Source: Streptomyces flaveus
GTDB lineage: Bacteria; Actinomycetota; Actinomycetes; Streptomycetales; Streptomycetaceae
NCBI RefSeq assembly: GCF_014647675.1
Contig: NZ_BMPQ01000034.1
Location: forward strand, 22,815 to 86,814
Direction: 5' to 3'
DNA length: 64,000 nt
The number at the start of each line of letters is the position of its first letter. Position 1 is the first letter of the stretch. This document shows, piece after piece, positions 40,628-48,337 of this stretch. A program made the position numbers and the translations under genes. The notes under the pieces were generated by a model. The model was not told where the DNA came from. It made no database searches and saw only the letters and a program-made list of their open reading frames with translations.

Positions 40628-41881
40628 ATGTCGTTCGGTCCTCCACCTCCCAATTTTGGACCTCCCGCATCGCCTCCGTGGATCCCGCCAACTGAGATCG
40701 AGCAGGCGCTCTTCGAGGCCAAGGGGCGGGGTGACTGGCCGGCGTACTTCGATACGCTCGCGCGGAATCGGGTGTATTTCGAGATACAGCGGGACAAGGC
40801 AGATGCCGTGCCGAGCGGCATCTATCCCGTGTTCAGCCATGATGCTCGGACCGGAGGCCCGGTCTGGACGGTGTACACCGAGGGGATGCTTCCCGCTCCG
40901 GAGCCGCACCGGGTGTTCGAGTGGAACAGCCTCGACTGGCTCGCCCGCCAATGGCGGCCCACCGATCCTCCGGTGATCGTGGTCAACCCCGGTAGTCCGT
41001 GCGAGGCGTTCCTACCCTCGGCGCCCCCGCACTCCGCGGCTTGGACTCAGCATTCGGAGCGGGTGAGGGTTCTCTCGTACACGCCGGGCCTGCTTACCCT
41101 CCGCGTCGGCGGCCCTCTGCAAGGCCCCGTGGCTCACGGTCTGGCCTGCGGCGCCCTGCTTTTCGTCCGGGACGGTTTCCCCTGGAATGCCATGGCTTAT
41201 CACGGCCAGGGCTATCGCAATGAGCGCAAGTCACTTCGACAATCGTGGGGCGTCACCAACTCTGCGGAATGGCAGTACCAGCAGCGCACTCTTCTGGCAC
41301 TCGATGGCGCCAACCCGGTATGGGAGTTCGCACTCAGCCTGCGCCGTGCCATCGCCCGTGACTTCGGAGGCTATATAGACACCTCCTACTGGCGGGATGC
41401 GGCCGCCAAAGTCCTGCGCCACCGTGATTCCGGCGAGACCGTGATCATCCCAGACGGTGTCACCAAGGCCGACCCTCGCCCAGAGGCGGAGACCGAGGCT
41501 CGCATCAAGGGCGTGCAGCATCTCATCGGCAGGATCACCCGCTACGAGGCGCGCTTCCGGGCCGACGGCATCCTCGACGAGAACCGGCATGTCACCTCTG
41601 TTGACGCCTGGGATCTGGGGCGGGCTTCGGGCATGGCCCGGTGGGGTCTCGGCGCCCGCTACTGCGGCCTGAAGGAAGCCGAGTCCGCGGTCATCGAGGC
41701 GGGCCGGGCCGCAGCTCGCTCCTACCGCTCCTGGCAAGACTTCTCCGCCGGCTACATCCTCGGGCGCTGTCTCCACTTCGACGACGAGGAGTTCGGGGAA
41801 TGGTACGAGGACATGGTCTCGGCTCATCGGATTCTGAGGTCCGAGCCCGGGAGTCCGTGGCTCAACATCCCGTTCAAGTAG
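40628..41881 (+). CDS. SseB-like/DUF1266 two-domain protein
   Basis: A 417-residue protein. The N-terminal half (about 25-190) resembles an SseB domain (RNRVYFEIQRDKADAVPSGI; YPVFSHDARTGGPVWTVYTE). The C-terminal half (about 205-410) has the DUF1266 pattern: NPVWEFALSLRRAIARDFGG, VDAWDLGRASGMARWGLGAR and the SYRSWQDFSAGYILGR block. DUF1266 (YbeU/YbeR-like) proteins occur beside polymorphic toxin loci. This closes the immunity-type cluster. GGATAG precedes the ATG. Confidence 0.8.
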   Translation: MSFGPPPPNFGPPASPPWIPPTEIEQALFEAKGRGDWPAYFDTLARNRVYFEIQRDKADAVPSGIYPVFSHDARTGGPVWTVYTEGMLPAPEPHRVFEWNSLDWLARQWRPTDPPVIVVNPGSPCEAFLPSAPPHSAAWTQHSERVRVLSYTPGLLTLRVGGPLQGPVAHGLACGALLFVRDGFPWNAMAYHGQGYRNERKSLRQSWGVTNSAEWQYQQRTLLALDGANPVWEFALSLRRAIARDFGGYIDTSYWRDAAAKVLRHRDSGETVIIPDGVTKADPRPEAETEARIKGVQHLIGRITRYEARFRADGILDENRHVTSVDAWDLGRASGMARWGLGARYCGLKEAESAVIEAGRAAARSYRSWQDFSAGYILGRCLHFDDEEFGEWYEDMVSAHRILRSEPGSPWLNIPFK

Positions 41882-41900
41882 GGCAGGTCCATGGGGGCGG

Positions 41901-41990
41901 TGGCCAGTTCGGGTGGCCGGTTCGAACCACACCACCTTCCAGCCGGTGGTTGGGGAGCGGGTACGGAGGGGTAGCGGCAGGCCCCCTGGG
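41901..41990 (-). pseudogene. 3' fragment of an ATP-binding (RsbW-like) gene
   Basis: On the minus strand LPLRTRSPTTGWKVVWFEPA reproduces the C-terminal residues of the intact ATP-binding protein at 43508 (PLPNRSRTPGWKVVWFELA). The DNA is identical over 27 bp: 41920-41946 equals 43528-43554. Nothing further upstream of the gene body remains. Confidence 0.8.
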
Positions 41991-42010
41991 GCGTACGGGG
42001 TTTGAGGTAC

Positions 42011-42090
42011 GGCGCGTACGCAGCTGAGGTTGGCGCGTGCGGAGCTGGGGGTTGGCGCGTACGGAGCCAAGGTCGGCTCGTATGGCGGCT
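42011..42090 (+). repeat. Degenerate 21-22 bp tandem repeat
   Basis: Three and a half units starting GGCGCGTACG(C/G)(A)GC lie at 42011, 42032, 42054 and 42075. They sit between the ATP-binding gene fragment and the chitinase promoter. Confidence 0.75.
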
Positions 42091-42122
42091 TCGGTCGAAC
42101 CAGAGAGGTCGAGCGAGAGGTC

Positions 42123-42155
42123 TTGACAAGTCTATTGGTCTGGACCAGCTTGTAC
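42123..42155 (+). promoter_or_regulatory. Chitinase promoter with DasR-type operator
   Basis: TTGACA at 42123-42128 is a perfect -35 hexamer. The palindrome TGGTCTGGACCA (42136-42147) differs by one base from the DasR-responsive element core TGGTCTAGACCA and lies in the spacer. This predicts repression by DasR, relieved by glucosamine-6-phosphate when chitin or GlcNAc is used. Confidence 0.8.
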
Positions 42156-42206
42156 GGCCAGCGGTGGCCACCGTTCCCCACTCAACTCCCCCCACCGGAG
42201 GCCGAA

Positions 42207-43238
42207 ATGAACCGCGTACCAGGCATGCCCGGATCGACCGGATCCAGACGACGGCGGTGGGCGCGAGCCCTGGCCGCCCTGCTGACCGGATCCGTTCTCA
42301 CCTTCGCTGCCCTGGCCGCCCAGGCGCCGGCGGCGGAGCGAGATGCCGCCGCCCTGCCCAAGCACGCCGTGACCGGCTACTGGCAGAACTTCAATAACGG
42401 CGCGACAGTCCAGAAGCTCTCCGACGTTCAAGCCCAGTACGACATCATCGCGGTCGCCTTCGCGGACGCCACCTCGACGCCGGGCGCCGTGACCTTCAAC
42501 CTCGACTCGGCCGGGCTCGGCGGCTACACGATCGACCAGTTCAAGGCGGACATCAAGGCCAAGCAGGCCGAGGGCAAGAAGGTGATCGTCTCGGTCGGGG
42601 GCGAACGCGGCACCGTCTCAGTCAGCGACTCCGCATCCGCCACGAACTTCGCGAACTCGGTCCACTCGCTGATGCAGGAGTACGGCTTCGACGGCGTCGA
42701 CATCGATCTGGAGAACGGCCTCAACGCGACGTACATGACGCAGGCGCTCCGCTCCCTGTCCTCGAAGGCGGGTTCGTCGCTGGTCATCACGATGGCGCCG
42801 CAGACCATCGACATGCAGTCGACGTCGAATGGCTACTTCCAGACGGCCCTGAACATCAAGGACATCCTCACGGTCGTCAACATGCAGTACTACAACAGCG
42901 GTTCGATGCTGGGCTGCGACGGCAAGGTGTACAGCCAGGGGTCCGTGGACTTCCTGACAGCCCTGGCCTGCGTCCAGTTGGAGGGCGGGCTGTCCCCGTC
43001 CCAGGTGGGCCTGGGCCTCCCGGCCTCCCCCAGCGGCGCGGGCAGTGGCTACGTCCCACCGTCCGTGGTGAACAACGCCCTGGACTGCCTGACCAAGGGC
43101 ACGAACTGCGGCTCCTTCAAGCCACCGCGGACGTATCCCGACCTGCGTGGCGCGATGACGTGGTCAACGAACTGGGATGCAGTGGCGGGCAATGCGTGGT
43201 CGAACGCGGTGGGGCCGCACGTGCACGCGCTGCCCTGA
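42207..43238 (+). CDS. Secreted GH18 chitinase
   Basis: A 343-residue exported enzyme that hydrolyses chitin. A twin-Arg-like basic signal (SRRRRWARALAALLTGSVLT) is followed directly by a single GH18 catalytic domain. The catalytic signature is FDGVDIDLENG (DxxDxDxE, Glu as acid). VVNMQYYNSG and AMTWSTNWDAV are the other conserved strands. No chitin-binding or Fn3 module is attached, so it is a compact ChiD/C-type GH18. ATG with GGAGG seven bases upstream. A 9-bp stem terminator follows. Confidence 0.95.
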   Translation: MNRVPGMPGSTGSRRRRWARALAALLTGSVLTFAALAAQAPAAERDAAALPKHAVTGYWQNFNNGATVQKLSDVQAQYDIIAVAFADATSTPGAVTFNLDSAGLGGYTIDQFKADIKAKQAEGKKVIVSVGGERGTVSVSDSASATNFANSVHSLMQEYGFDGVDIDLENGLNATYMTQALRSLSSKAGSSLVITMAPQTIDMQSTSNGYFQTALNIKDILTVVNMQYYNSGSMLGCDGKVYSQGSVDFLTALACVQLEGGLSPSQVGLGLPASPSGAGSGYVPPSVVNNALDCLTKGTNCGSFKPPRTYPDLRGAMTWSTNWDAVAGNAWSNAVGPHVHALP

Positions 43239-43273
43239 CAGTTCCCTGGCGGGTTGCCCCCGCCTGGACCCGA

Positions 43274-43316
43274 GCCCGGCGGCAATACGGCCCGCATACG
43301 CGAGCAACCGCCGGGC
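43274..43316 (+). terminator. Chitinase terminator
   Basis: GCCCGGCGG (43274-43282) pairs with CCGCCGGGC (43308-43316), 36 bp after the stop; the 25-base loop contains a further small stem. Confidence 0.55.
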
Positions 43317-43383
43317 TTCCGGGTGATGAGACGGAGGGTGTCCTGGCGAGGCCAGTCCAGGGGAGGGAGGGGTGTGCGCACGG

Positions 43384-43417
43384 AAATGTGACACTGAGGG
43401 GACCGAGTGTCACATTT
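43384..43417. terminator. 12-bp perfect inverted repeat between convergent genes
   Basis: AAATGTGACACT and AGTGTCACATTT enclose 10 bases. The region is convergent (chitinase and ATP-binding gene), so a bidirectional terminator is likely. The TGTGACA-TGTCACA form also resembles a Crp-type operator. Confidence 0.5.
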
Positions 43418-43507
43418 GCGGAACTACCTCCTGGTGGGTAGCCGCCATACAGCTCGTGCGTGGACGCGGAGCCTCCGGCTGCTCGACTCCGCCCTCACCA
43501 CGCGCTC

Positions 43508-43948
43508 TCATTCGCGGTCAGCGGCCAGTTCGAACCACACCACCTTCCAGCCGGGCGTTCGGGAGCGGTTGGGGAGCGGGTAGCGGCCCCAGGAGTCCGC
43601 CAAGGCTTCCACCAGGTACAGGCCCCGGCCGAAGTCCTCGTCGGGGGTGCAGGACAGTGGGGCGGGGAGTTCCGGGTGGTCGTCCATGACTCCGATGCGT
43701 ACGACTCCGGCGCGGGTGCGGAGTCTGACGGCTACCGGGCCGTCGGAGTGCTTCACCGAGTTCGAGACCAGCTCCGAGGTCAACAGCTCTGCCGTGTCGG
43801 CCAGTTCGAGGGAGTAGTTGTAGTCGAGGAGGGCCGTGCGGATCGTGCGGCGGGCGATGCGTGGGGCTCGGGGGTTGTTGGTCAAGTGGAGGTGGCATTC
43901 CCAGGTGGGGGCGGGGATGAGGGCTGGGGACGGGGTGACTTCGGGCAT
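43508..43948 (-). CDS. ATP-binding (RsbW-like HATPase) regulatory protein
   Basis: A 146-residue GHKL-type protein. The N box is ELLTSELVSNSVKHSDGPVA, the G1 box IGVMDDHPELP and the G2 region DFGRGLYLVEALADSWG. Small stand-alone HATPases of this kind in Streptomyces are often annotated as anti-sigma or BldB/AbaA-linked regulators. It is divergent from an XRE/DUF5753 gene, with a DUF397 gene next, a regulatory trio found many times per Streptomyces genome. ACGGAG lies eight bases before the ATG at 43948. Confidence 0.9.
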   Translation of the reverse strand: MPEVTPSPALIPAPTWECHLHLTNNPRAPRIARRTIRTALLDYNYSLELADTAELLTSELVSNSVKHSDGPVAVRLRTRAGVVRIGVMDDHPELPAPLSCTPDEDFGRGLYLVEALADSWGRYPLPNRSRTPGWKVVWFELAADRE

Positions 43949-44192
43949 GCGGGAACTCCGTTCCGGGTGAGGGGAGATGAGGTGAGGTGAAGGGCGGTAT
44001 GGCGACAGTCGGTGGCCTGTCGCGGGCATGCGTCCGCGAGGCACTTCCAACTGCTGTGAGTAGCCTGTGCGTTACTGAATGTACTGGAGTGGGGGGCTAA
44101 TTTGGCCCCGCATGGTGAAAGTTACGCCCGTTCGTGTCTCAGTCGCACGCGTAAGCGGCAGACTGCACACGACCGCGCGCGGAAGGAACGGC

Positions 44193-45044
44193 ATGGCAGC
44201 GAGGACGTCGCCCACGGAGCGTCAGAAGCGGCTGGGAGCCGAGGTACGCCGGATGCGCACCTCAGCGGGGATCTCCGCGGAGTACGCAGCCGGGCTGCTC
44301 GGTGTGGACCGAGGCAAGATCTCCCACATCGAGTCCGGCGTACGCGCAATCAGCCCGGAACGGCTGCGCACCCTCGCCTGCAACTGCGACTGCCGGGACG
44401 AACGGTACGTCGAGGCACTGGCCGAGATGGCTCAGCCCGGCCAACGGGGCTGGTGGGACAAGTACCGCGGGTCGCTCCCCCAAGGGCTGCTGGACATCGC
44501 TGAGTTGGAGGCGCACGCCGTCCGCATGCGGGCCGCGTACTCCATGCACATCCCGGGTCTTCTCCAGACCTCCGACCACGCGTTCGCCATCTTCCGGGTC
44601 GTCATCCCGCAACTGCCCGAGCATGAGGTCGCCCTGCGCCTGGCTCACCGCGTGGAGCGCCAGCACGTACTGGACGGCGACAATCCGCCCGAGTTCGTCG
44701 CCATCGTGCACGAGGCCGCGCTCAGGATGAGGTTCGGTGGGCAGGAGGTGGCTCGGGCCCAGCTCGACCATCTGCTGAAGAAGTCCGAGCAGCCCAACAT
44801 CACGCTGCTGGTCATCCCGTTCGAGGCGGGGGCGTTCCCCGGCGCGGGGCAGACCGTGCTGTACGCGGAAGGGCCGGTGCCGAAGCTCGACACGGTGCAG
44901 ATCGACAACTCGCACGGGCCCGACTTCCTGCACGCGGACACACAATTGGCGAAGTACCGTGCCCACTTGGACTGGATGGAACGCATCGCTCTGTCGCCGA
45001 AGGCGTCACGCGACTACATCCGCGACATCGCCAACAGCCTTTGA
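44193..45044 (+). CDS. XRE-family regulator with DUF5753 domain
   Basis: A 283-residue regulator. HTH (QKRLGAEVRRMRTSAGISAE; AGLLGVDRGKISHIESGVRA) is followed by DUF5753 (YSMHIPGLLQTSDHAFAIFR; HEAALRMRFGG; TLLVIPFEAGAFPG). The ATG at 44193 has GGAAGGAA nine bases upstream. A DUF397-like gene follows after 11 bp and an ATP-binding gene is divergent. Such pairs (BldB/WhiJ/AbaA-like) are linked to development and antibiotic control in Streptomyces. Confidence 0.93.
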   Translation: MAARTSPTERQKRLGAEVRRMRTSAGISAEYAAGLLGVDRGKISHIESGVRAISPERLRTLACNCDCRDERYVEALAEMAQPGQRGWWDKYRGSLPQGLLDIAELEAHAVRMRAAYSMHIPGLLQTSDHAFAIFRVVIPQLPEHEVALRLAHRVERQHVLDGDNPPEFVAIVHEAALRMRFGGQEVARAQLDHLLKKSEQPNITLLVIPFEAGAFPGAGQTVLYAEGPVPKLDTVQIDNSHGPDFLHADTQLAKYRAHLDWMERIALSPKASRDYIRDIANSL

Positions 45045-45055
45045 GGAGAAGCCCG

Positions 45056-45247
45056 ATGGATCACATCACCTGGGAAGAACCCTTCTGCGGTGAGGGAAAC
45101 TCATGCTTCCGCCTCGGCATCGACGACCAGGACAACGCCTACATCGCCATAGCCGGCGCCGAAGACACCTACCTCACCGACACCCGCGAAGCCCTCCGCA
45201 CCCTCATCCGCGACATCAAGGCGGGCAAGGCCGACCACCTCCTCTGA
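45056..45247 (+). CDS. DUF397-like small protein
   Basis: 63 residues: MDHITWEEPFCGEGNSCFRL, GIDDQDNAYIAIAGAEDTYL, TLIRDIKAGKADHLL. It fits the small partner (DUF397/BldB-associated) encoded right after XRE-DUF5753 regulators. GAGGAGAAGCCC leads to the ATG. Its last codons are repeated at 51753-51803. Confidence 0.85.
   Translation: MDHITWEEPFCGEGNSCFRLGIDDQDNAYIAIAGAEDTYLTDTREALRTLIRDIKAGKADHLL
45203..45228 (+). repeat. Direct repeat inside DUF397 3' end
   Basis: These 26 bp (CTCATCCGCGACATCAAGGC...) are identical to 51759-51784 and mark the left border of a 6.5-kb segment holding four genes. Confidence 0.85.
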
Positions 45248-45400
45248 GACCGCGGTGGCTCGCGCTGGGGGCACGCCGTGGCCGTCGCGATCCTGGCGGC
45301 GAGCGAGTTGGTGCGCCGGGCTGGGCGTGTGGACCGGAGCCCGACCTCGAATGGCTAAGGTGCTTCGTCGGTTCCGCTGGATCACCTTACGGAGATATTG

Positions 45401-46183
45401 ATGAGCACACCGCCGCCCGCATCCCCTTCACAGTTTCCCCGGGGACCGTACTCGGCTCAGGGCGGGCCCGCGTTTCCTCACCAGCCCCCCGCGCCGTACC
45501 CGGCGTCTCCGTATCCGCCGCAGCCGTACGCCGGGGCGGCCCCCATGGGCGGACCCCCCGCCCTCGGGTGCGAGGTGTGCGGGGCTGGGCCCTCGGCACC
45601 CGTAACGGTTCGCGGCCACCAGGGCATCATCGTGATCATGCGCTTCCTACGGCGCAAGGGTGCGTTCTGCCGGACCTGCGGGCTGGCCGTCTTCCGGCAG
45701 ATGCAGGCGGACACTCTGCTGCAGGGCTGGTGGGGCCCGCTGTCCGCCATCATCACGCCCATCACCTTGCTGATGAACCTCGGCGCCCTGTCCACCGTGC
45801 GCCGCATACCCCAACCCCGGGTTCCGGGTTGGCGGCCGCCGCTTGACCCAGGCAAGCCGGTGATGAAGCGTCCGGCGGGGCTGATCGTCACCGTGCCGCT
45901 GGCAGTGGTGGCGGTGGCGCTGGTGGCCGTTCCTGTGCTGTTCGTCATCGGCCTGGTCGCGGGGGACGGCCGGCCGGAACCGCTCACGGTCGGATCGTGC
46001 GCCCGCAACGACGGCTCCTGGAGCGACCAGGACCTGAAGACCGTGTCCTGCGGCTCGTCCGACGCACAGTTCCGTGTCACAGAACCGCCGGAAGCGGGGT
46101 GCCCCACCGGGGACTTTCTCGCCGGCCCGGAGTACAGCGAGGATCAAGCGACCACCCTCTGCTTGCATCCTCTCGAGCGCTGA
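45401..46183 (+). CDS. LppU/SCO3897-like membrane protein
   Basis: 260 residues. Pro/Tyr-rich disordered N-terminus (about 1-50), a zinc-ribbon-like pair (GCEVCGAG ... FCRTCGLAVFRQMQADTLLQ), one hydrophobic segment GWWGPLSAIITPITLLMNLG, a second helix around 165-190, and a small exported domain with four Cys (VGSCARNDG, VSCGSSDAQF, GCPTGDF, TLCLHPL). It resembles the LppU/SCO3897 family. It overlaps the convergent methyltransferase gene by 40 bp. ACGGAGATATTG precedes the ATG. Confidence 0.75.
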   Translation: MSTPPPASPSQFPRGPYSAQGGPAFPHQPPAPYPASPYPPQPYAGAAPMGGPPALGCEVCGAGPSAPVTVRGHQGIIVIMRFLRRKGAFCRTCGLAVFRQMQADTLLQGWWGPLSAIITPITLLMNLGALSTVRRIPQPRVPGWRPPLDPGKPVMKRPAGLIVTVPLAVVAVALVAVPVLFVIGLVAGDGRPEPLTVGSCARNDGSWSDQDLKTVSCGSSDAQFRVTEPPEAGCPTGDFLAGPEYSEDQATTLCLHPLER

Positions 46184-47250
46184 GGACCCGCCAGAGCCAG
46201 GTGCACGAGGAAGGGCTGGGCCCCGGACAGGCGGAGGCGTTGTACGCGTACGGGAGTGAAGCGGTGCCGGATGGCGGTGGTCAGGTCTTCGCGGTCGGGG
46301 AGGAGGAGGACGGCTGTGCCCTCGGGGGCGAGGACGCGGCGTAGTTCCGTCCACCAGCGGGAAGGGGCGGTGGCGAGCAGGCCGCGGGCGTGGGCCTGGG
46401 TGCCCCAGGGTGGGTTGCACAGGACGCGGTCGACGGAGTCGTCGGGGAGGGGGAGGCGGCCGGCGTCGGAACGGCGGATGGCGACGGGCAGTTCACCGGC
46501 GTTGGCGCGGGCCGCGGTGACCGCGTCCGCGGACAGGTCGAAGCCGTGGAAGCGGGCGTCGGGTTGGGCGAGTGCCGCCTCGATCAGCAGGGTGCCGGCG
46601 CCGCAGCACGGGTCGAGGACTGCGTGGCCGGGGCGGATGTCGGCCAGCGTGGCCATGGCGGCGGCGAGCGGCGGGTGCAGGGTGCCCGGGATGGTGCGCT
46701 GCTTGTACGCGCGGCGGTGCAGCGGTCGGTCGTCGAGCCGCAGCATGAGCGTGGCCCGCGTGCCGTCCAGGGTCAGCCGCCAGCCGCAGCTGCCCGGCGG
46801 GGGCGCGGTCCCCGTACGCCGGGAGTGGTAGGGGACGCCGAGCCGTCGCGCCAGGGCCTGGCCGACGACGTCCTCGGCGTCGTACCGGGTGAACGTGCGC
46901 CGGCCGAGGAAGGAGGCCGAGACGTCGATGCCGGTGATCCCCCGGGCCGACGTCGCCGCGCTGTGACGGAGAGAGCTGTGGCGGAGGGACAGGAGGTGGT
47001 CGGTGTCGGCGAGATGGACGAGTTCGGTGAGTTCGTGCAGGCGCTGTCGCGTTGTTCCGATGTCGGGGCACTGGGCGGCCAGCAGGAACACGTCGTCCGC
47101 GGTGCGCAGCGGCGGCGTGAACCGGTGCGAGCGGAAATGGACTTCGCGGTGGCGTAGATCGGTGACGGCGCCGAGTCCGGACCCCAGTACCTCGGAGGCG
47201 ACCACGGCCTCCAGGCCGCGGAGGCAGCGCGCCACGAGGGGCGTGTGCAT
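46144..47250 (-). CDS. THUMP-domain RNA (guanine-N2) methyltransferase-like protein
   Basis: 368 residues. An N-terminal THUMP-type region (VARCLRGLEAVVASEVLG; TGIDVSASFLGRRTFTRYDA) precedes a Trm14/RlmKL-type methyltransferase. PGHAVLDPCCGAGTLLIEAA is the SAM motif, DAGRLPLPDDSVDRVLCNPP ends in the catalytic NPPW, and HRRAYKQRTIPGTLHPPLAA is the usual linker. Modifies G in tRNA or rRNA. The ATG at 47250 is 11 bases after GTGGAAGAAG, which can pair with a leader-peptide coding sequence upstream (see 47343). Confidence 0.88.
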   Translation of the reverse strand: MHTPLVARCLRGLEAVVASEVLGSGLGAVTDLRHREVHFRSHRFTPPLRTADDVFLLAAQCPDIGTTRQRLHELTELVHLADTDHLLSLRHSSLRHSAATSARGITGIDVSASFLGRRTFTRYDAEDVVGQALARRLGVPYHSRRTGTAPPPGSCGWRLTLDGTRATLMLRLDDRPLHRRAYKQRTIPGTLHPPLAAAMATLADIRPGHAVLDPCCGAGTLLIEAALAQPDARFHGFDLSADAVTAARANAGELPVAIRRSDAGRLPLPDDSVDRVLCNPPWGTQAHARGLLATAPSRWWTELRRVLAPEGTAVLLLPDREDLTTAIRHRFTPVRVQRLRLSGAQPFLVHLALAGPQRSRGCKQRVVA

Positions 47251-47253
47251 GGT

Positions 47254-47369
47254 GTTGTTCTTCTTCCACGTCAGCACTCGGGGCAGCGCTCCGCTGCCCC
47301 GCCTCGTCGGCGACGGGGGGATCCTCGCTTCGCCGACGGTGCCTAGCGGAGGTGGAAGAAGTACGTCAT
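47254..47369 (-). promoter_or_regulatory. Candidate leader-peptide attenuator of methyltransferase gene
   Basis: Between the leader ORF and the gene, the minus-strand RNA has two clean hairpins: CGTCGGCGA/TCGCCGACG and CGGGGCAGC/GCTGCCCCG. The ribosome-binding GTGGAAGAAG (47260-47269) is exactly complementary to CTTCTTCCAC of the leader codons (47352-47361). A ribosome on the leader would keep the binding site free. A TAGACT hexamer seven bases before the leader ATG could be a -10 box giving a leaderless RNA. Confidence 0.5.
47343..47369 (-). CDS. Putative 8-residue leader peptide
   Basis: ATG to TAG encodes MTYFFHLR. Two Phe and one Tyr and His codons in eight are suggestive of amino-acid or drug-sensing leader peptides. 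It ends 92 bp before the THUMP methyltransferase start on the same strand. Confidence 0.45.
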   Translation of the reverse strand: MTYFFHLR

Positions 47370-47614
47370 GGGCGAAAGTCTAACTGCCCTGCGGTCCTGG
47401 TGACTTCGAGAGGGAACCGCGACTGCGGACGGAGTTGCGGGTTGGCACACGATCGCAGCCGCGCGGCGGGGCGCAGGCCACACAGCGGCGCGGGGAGTCG
47501 GCCCCCCGCGCCGACTCCCCTCCCCCAGCCCCCGCCGGCGGCACTCGACGACGGAGCCGCAATGGCCGGCGAGGTCGTCAGGACGGCAGCGGCACCGCCC
47601 GGGCGTACGATCCC

Positions 47615-48094
47615 TCAGAATCCGGACGGACGCGGGACATTCGTGCTGATGTTGCCGTACGTGGAATTGTCGCCGTAAGCGACCCTGATGAAGATGTTCG
47701 AGCTCCGGCCGCTGAAGCTCGCGGTCCTCGTCGTCCAGACGCCGTCGCACTCCTTGACCCGCTTGCTGTTCCCGGTGTCGGACGCGATGACATTCGCGTA
47801 GCCGCACACTCCGTCCGTACTGGAATCGAGCAACTGGAACTTCACCGTCTGCCAGTAGGCGCCGTCAATGATGTTCTTTCCCCAGGTCACCGTGCAGTTC
47901 CGCGTCTTGGCGTGGACGTTTCCGTTCCTGTCGTCCACGTGCAACGACTCGCAGGCGACGGTCTTGGTGCGGTCGCCGTCGTCGGCGGCGGCCGGAGCCG
48001 GCGCGACCGCCGCCCCCATGAGCGTCGCGGCCACTGCCAGTCCGGAGACGCCGACGGCCTTCCTCCGGGATGTCGACATCGGGCGTACAGACAT
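47615..48094 (-). CDS. Small secreted protein of unknown function
   Basis: 159 residues. The signal peptide (TSRRKAVGVSGLAVAATLMG, cleavage after APAAA) is followed by a beta-rich exported domain with Cys in VACESLHVDD, TRNCTVTWGKN, GVCGYANVIA and VKECDGVWTTR, probably two disulphides. No family recognised. GAAGGGGAAACC precedes the ATG at 48094. Divergent from the SARP gene across a 243-bp shared upstream region. Confidence 0.8.
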   Translation of the reverse strand: MSVRPMSTSRRKAVGVSGLAVAATLMGAAVAPAPAAADDGDRTKTVACESLHVDDRNGNVHAKTRNCTVTWGKNIIDGAYWQTVKFQLLDSSTDGVCGYANVIASDTGNSKRVKECDGVWTTRTASFSGRSSNIFIRVAYGDNSTYGNISTNVPRPSGF

Positions 48095-48337
48095 TGGTTT
48101 CCCCTTCTGAGTCATTTGCGTGCTGCGGAGCTTCGCCGTGGTGGTCGTTTTTCCTGATCTCACGGCTTGCCGGCACACCGCTTCGCGGGCGGGCCCCTCG
48201 ATCGCCTGCGCGCTTCGCACGTCACACATCGTGGACGGAGGCCCTGTGTGAAAACCTTGTCGATGTCTTGTCGCGGTTGTATGGACCTGCTGTGATGACC
48301 TTGCTCGATGTCGGCGGGCCTTGAACGGACAGATGCC

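Noticed and set aside
43384..43417. Crp operator
   Set aside because: Although TGTGACA-TGTCACA resembles a Crp site, it lies between two convergent gene ends where no promoter is expected, so a terminator is more likely.
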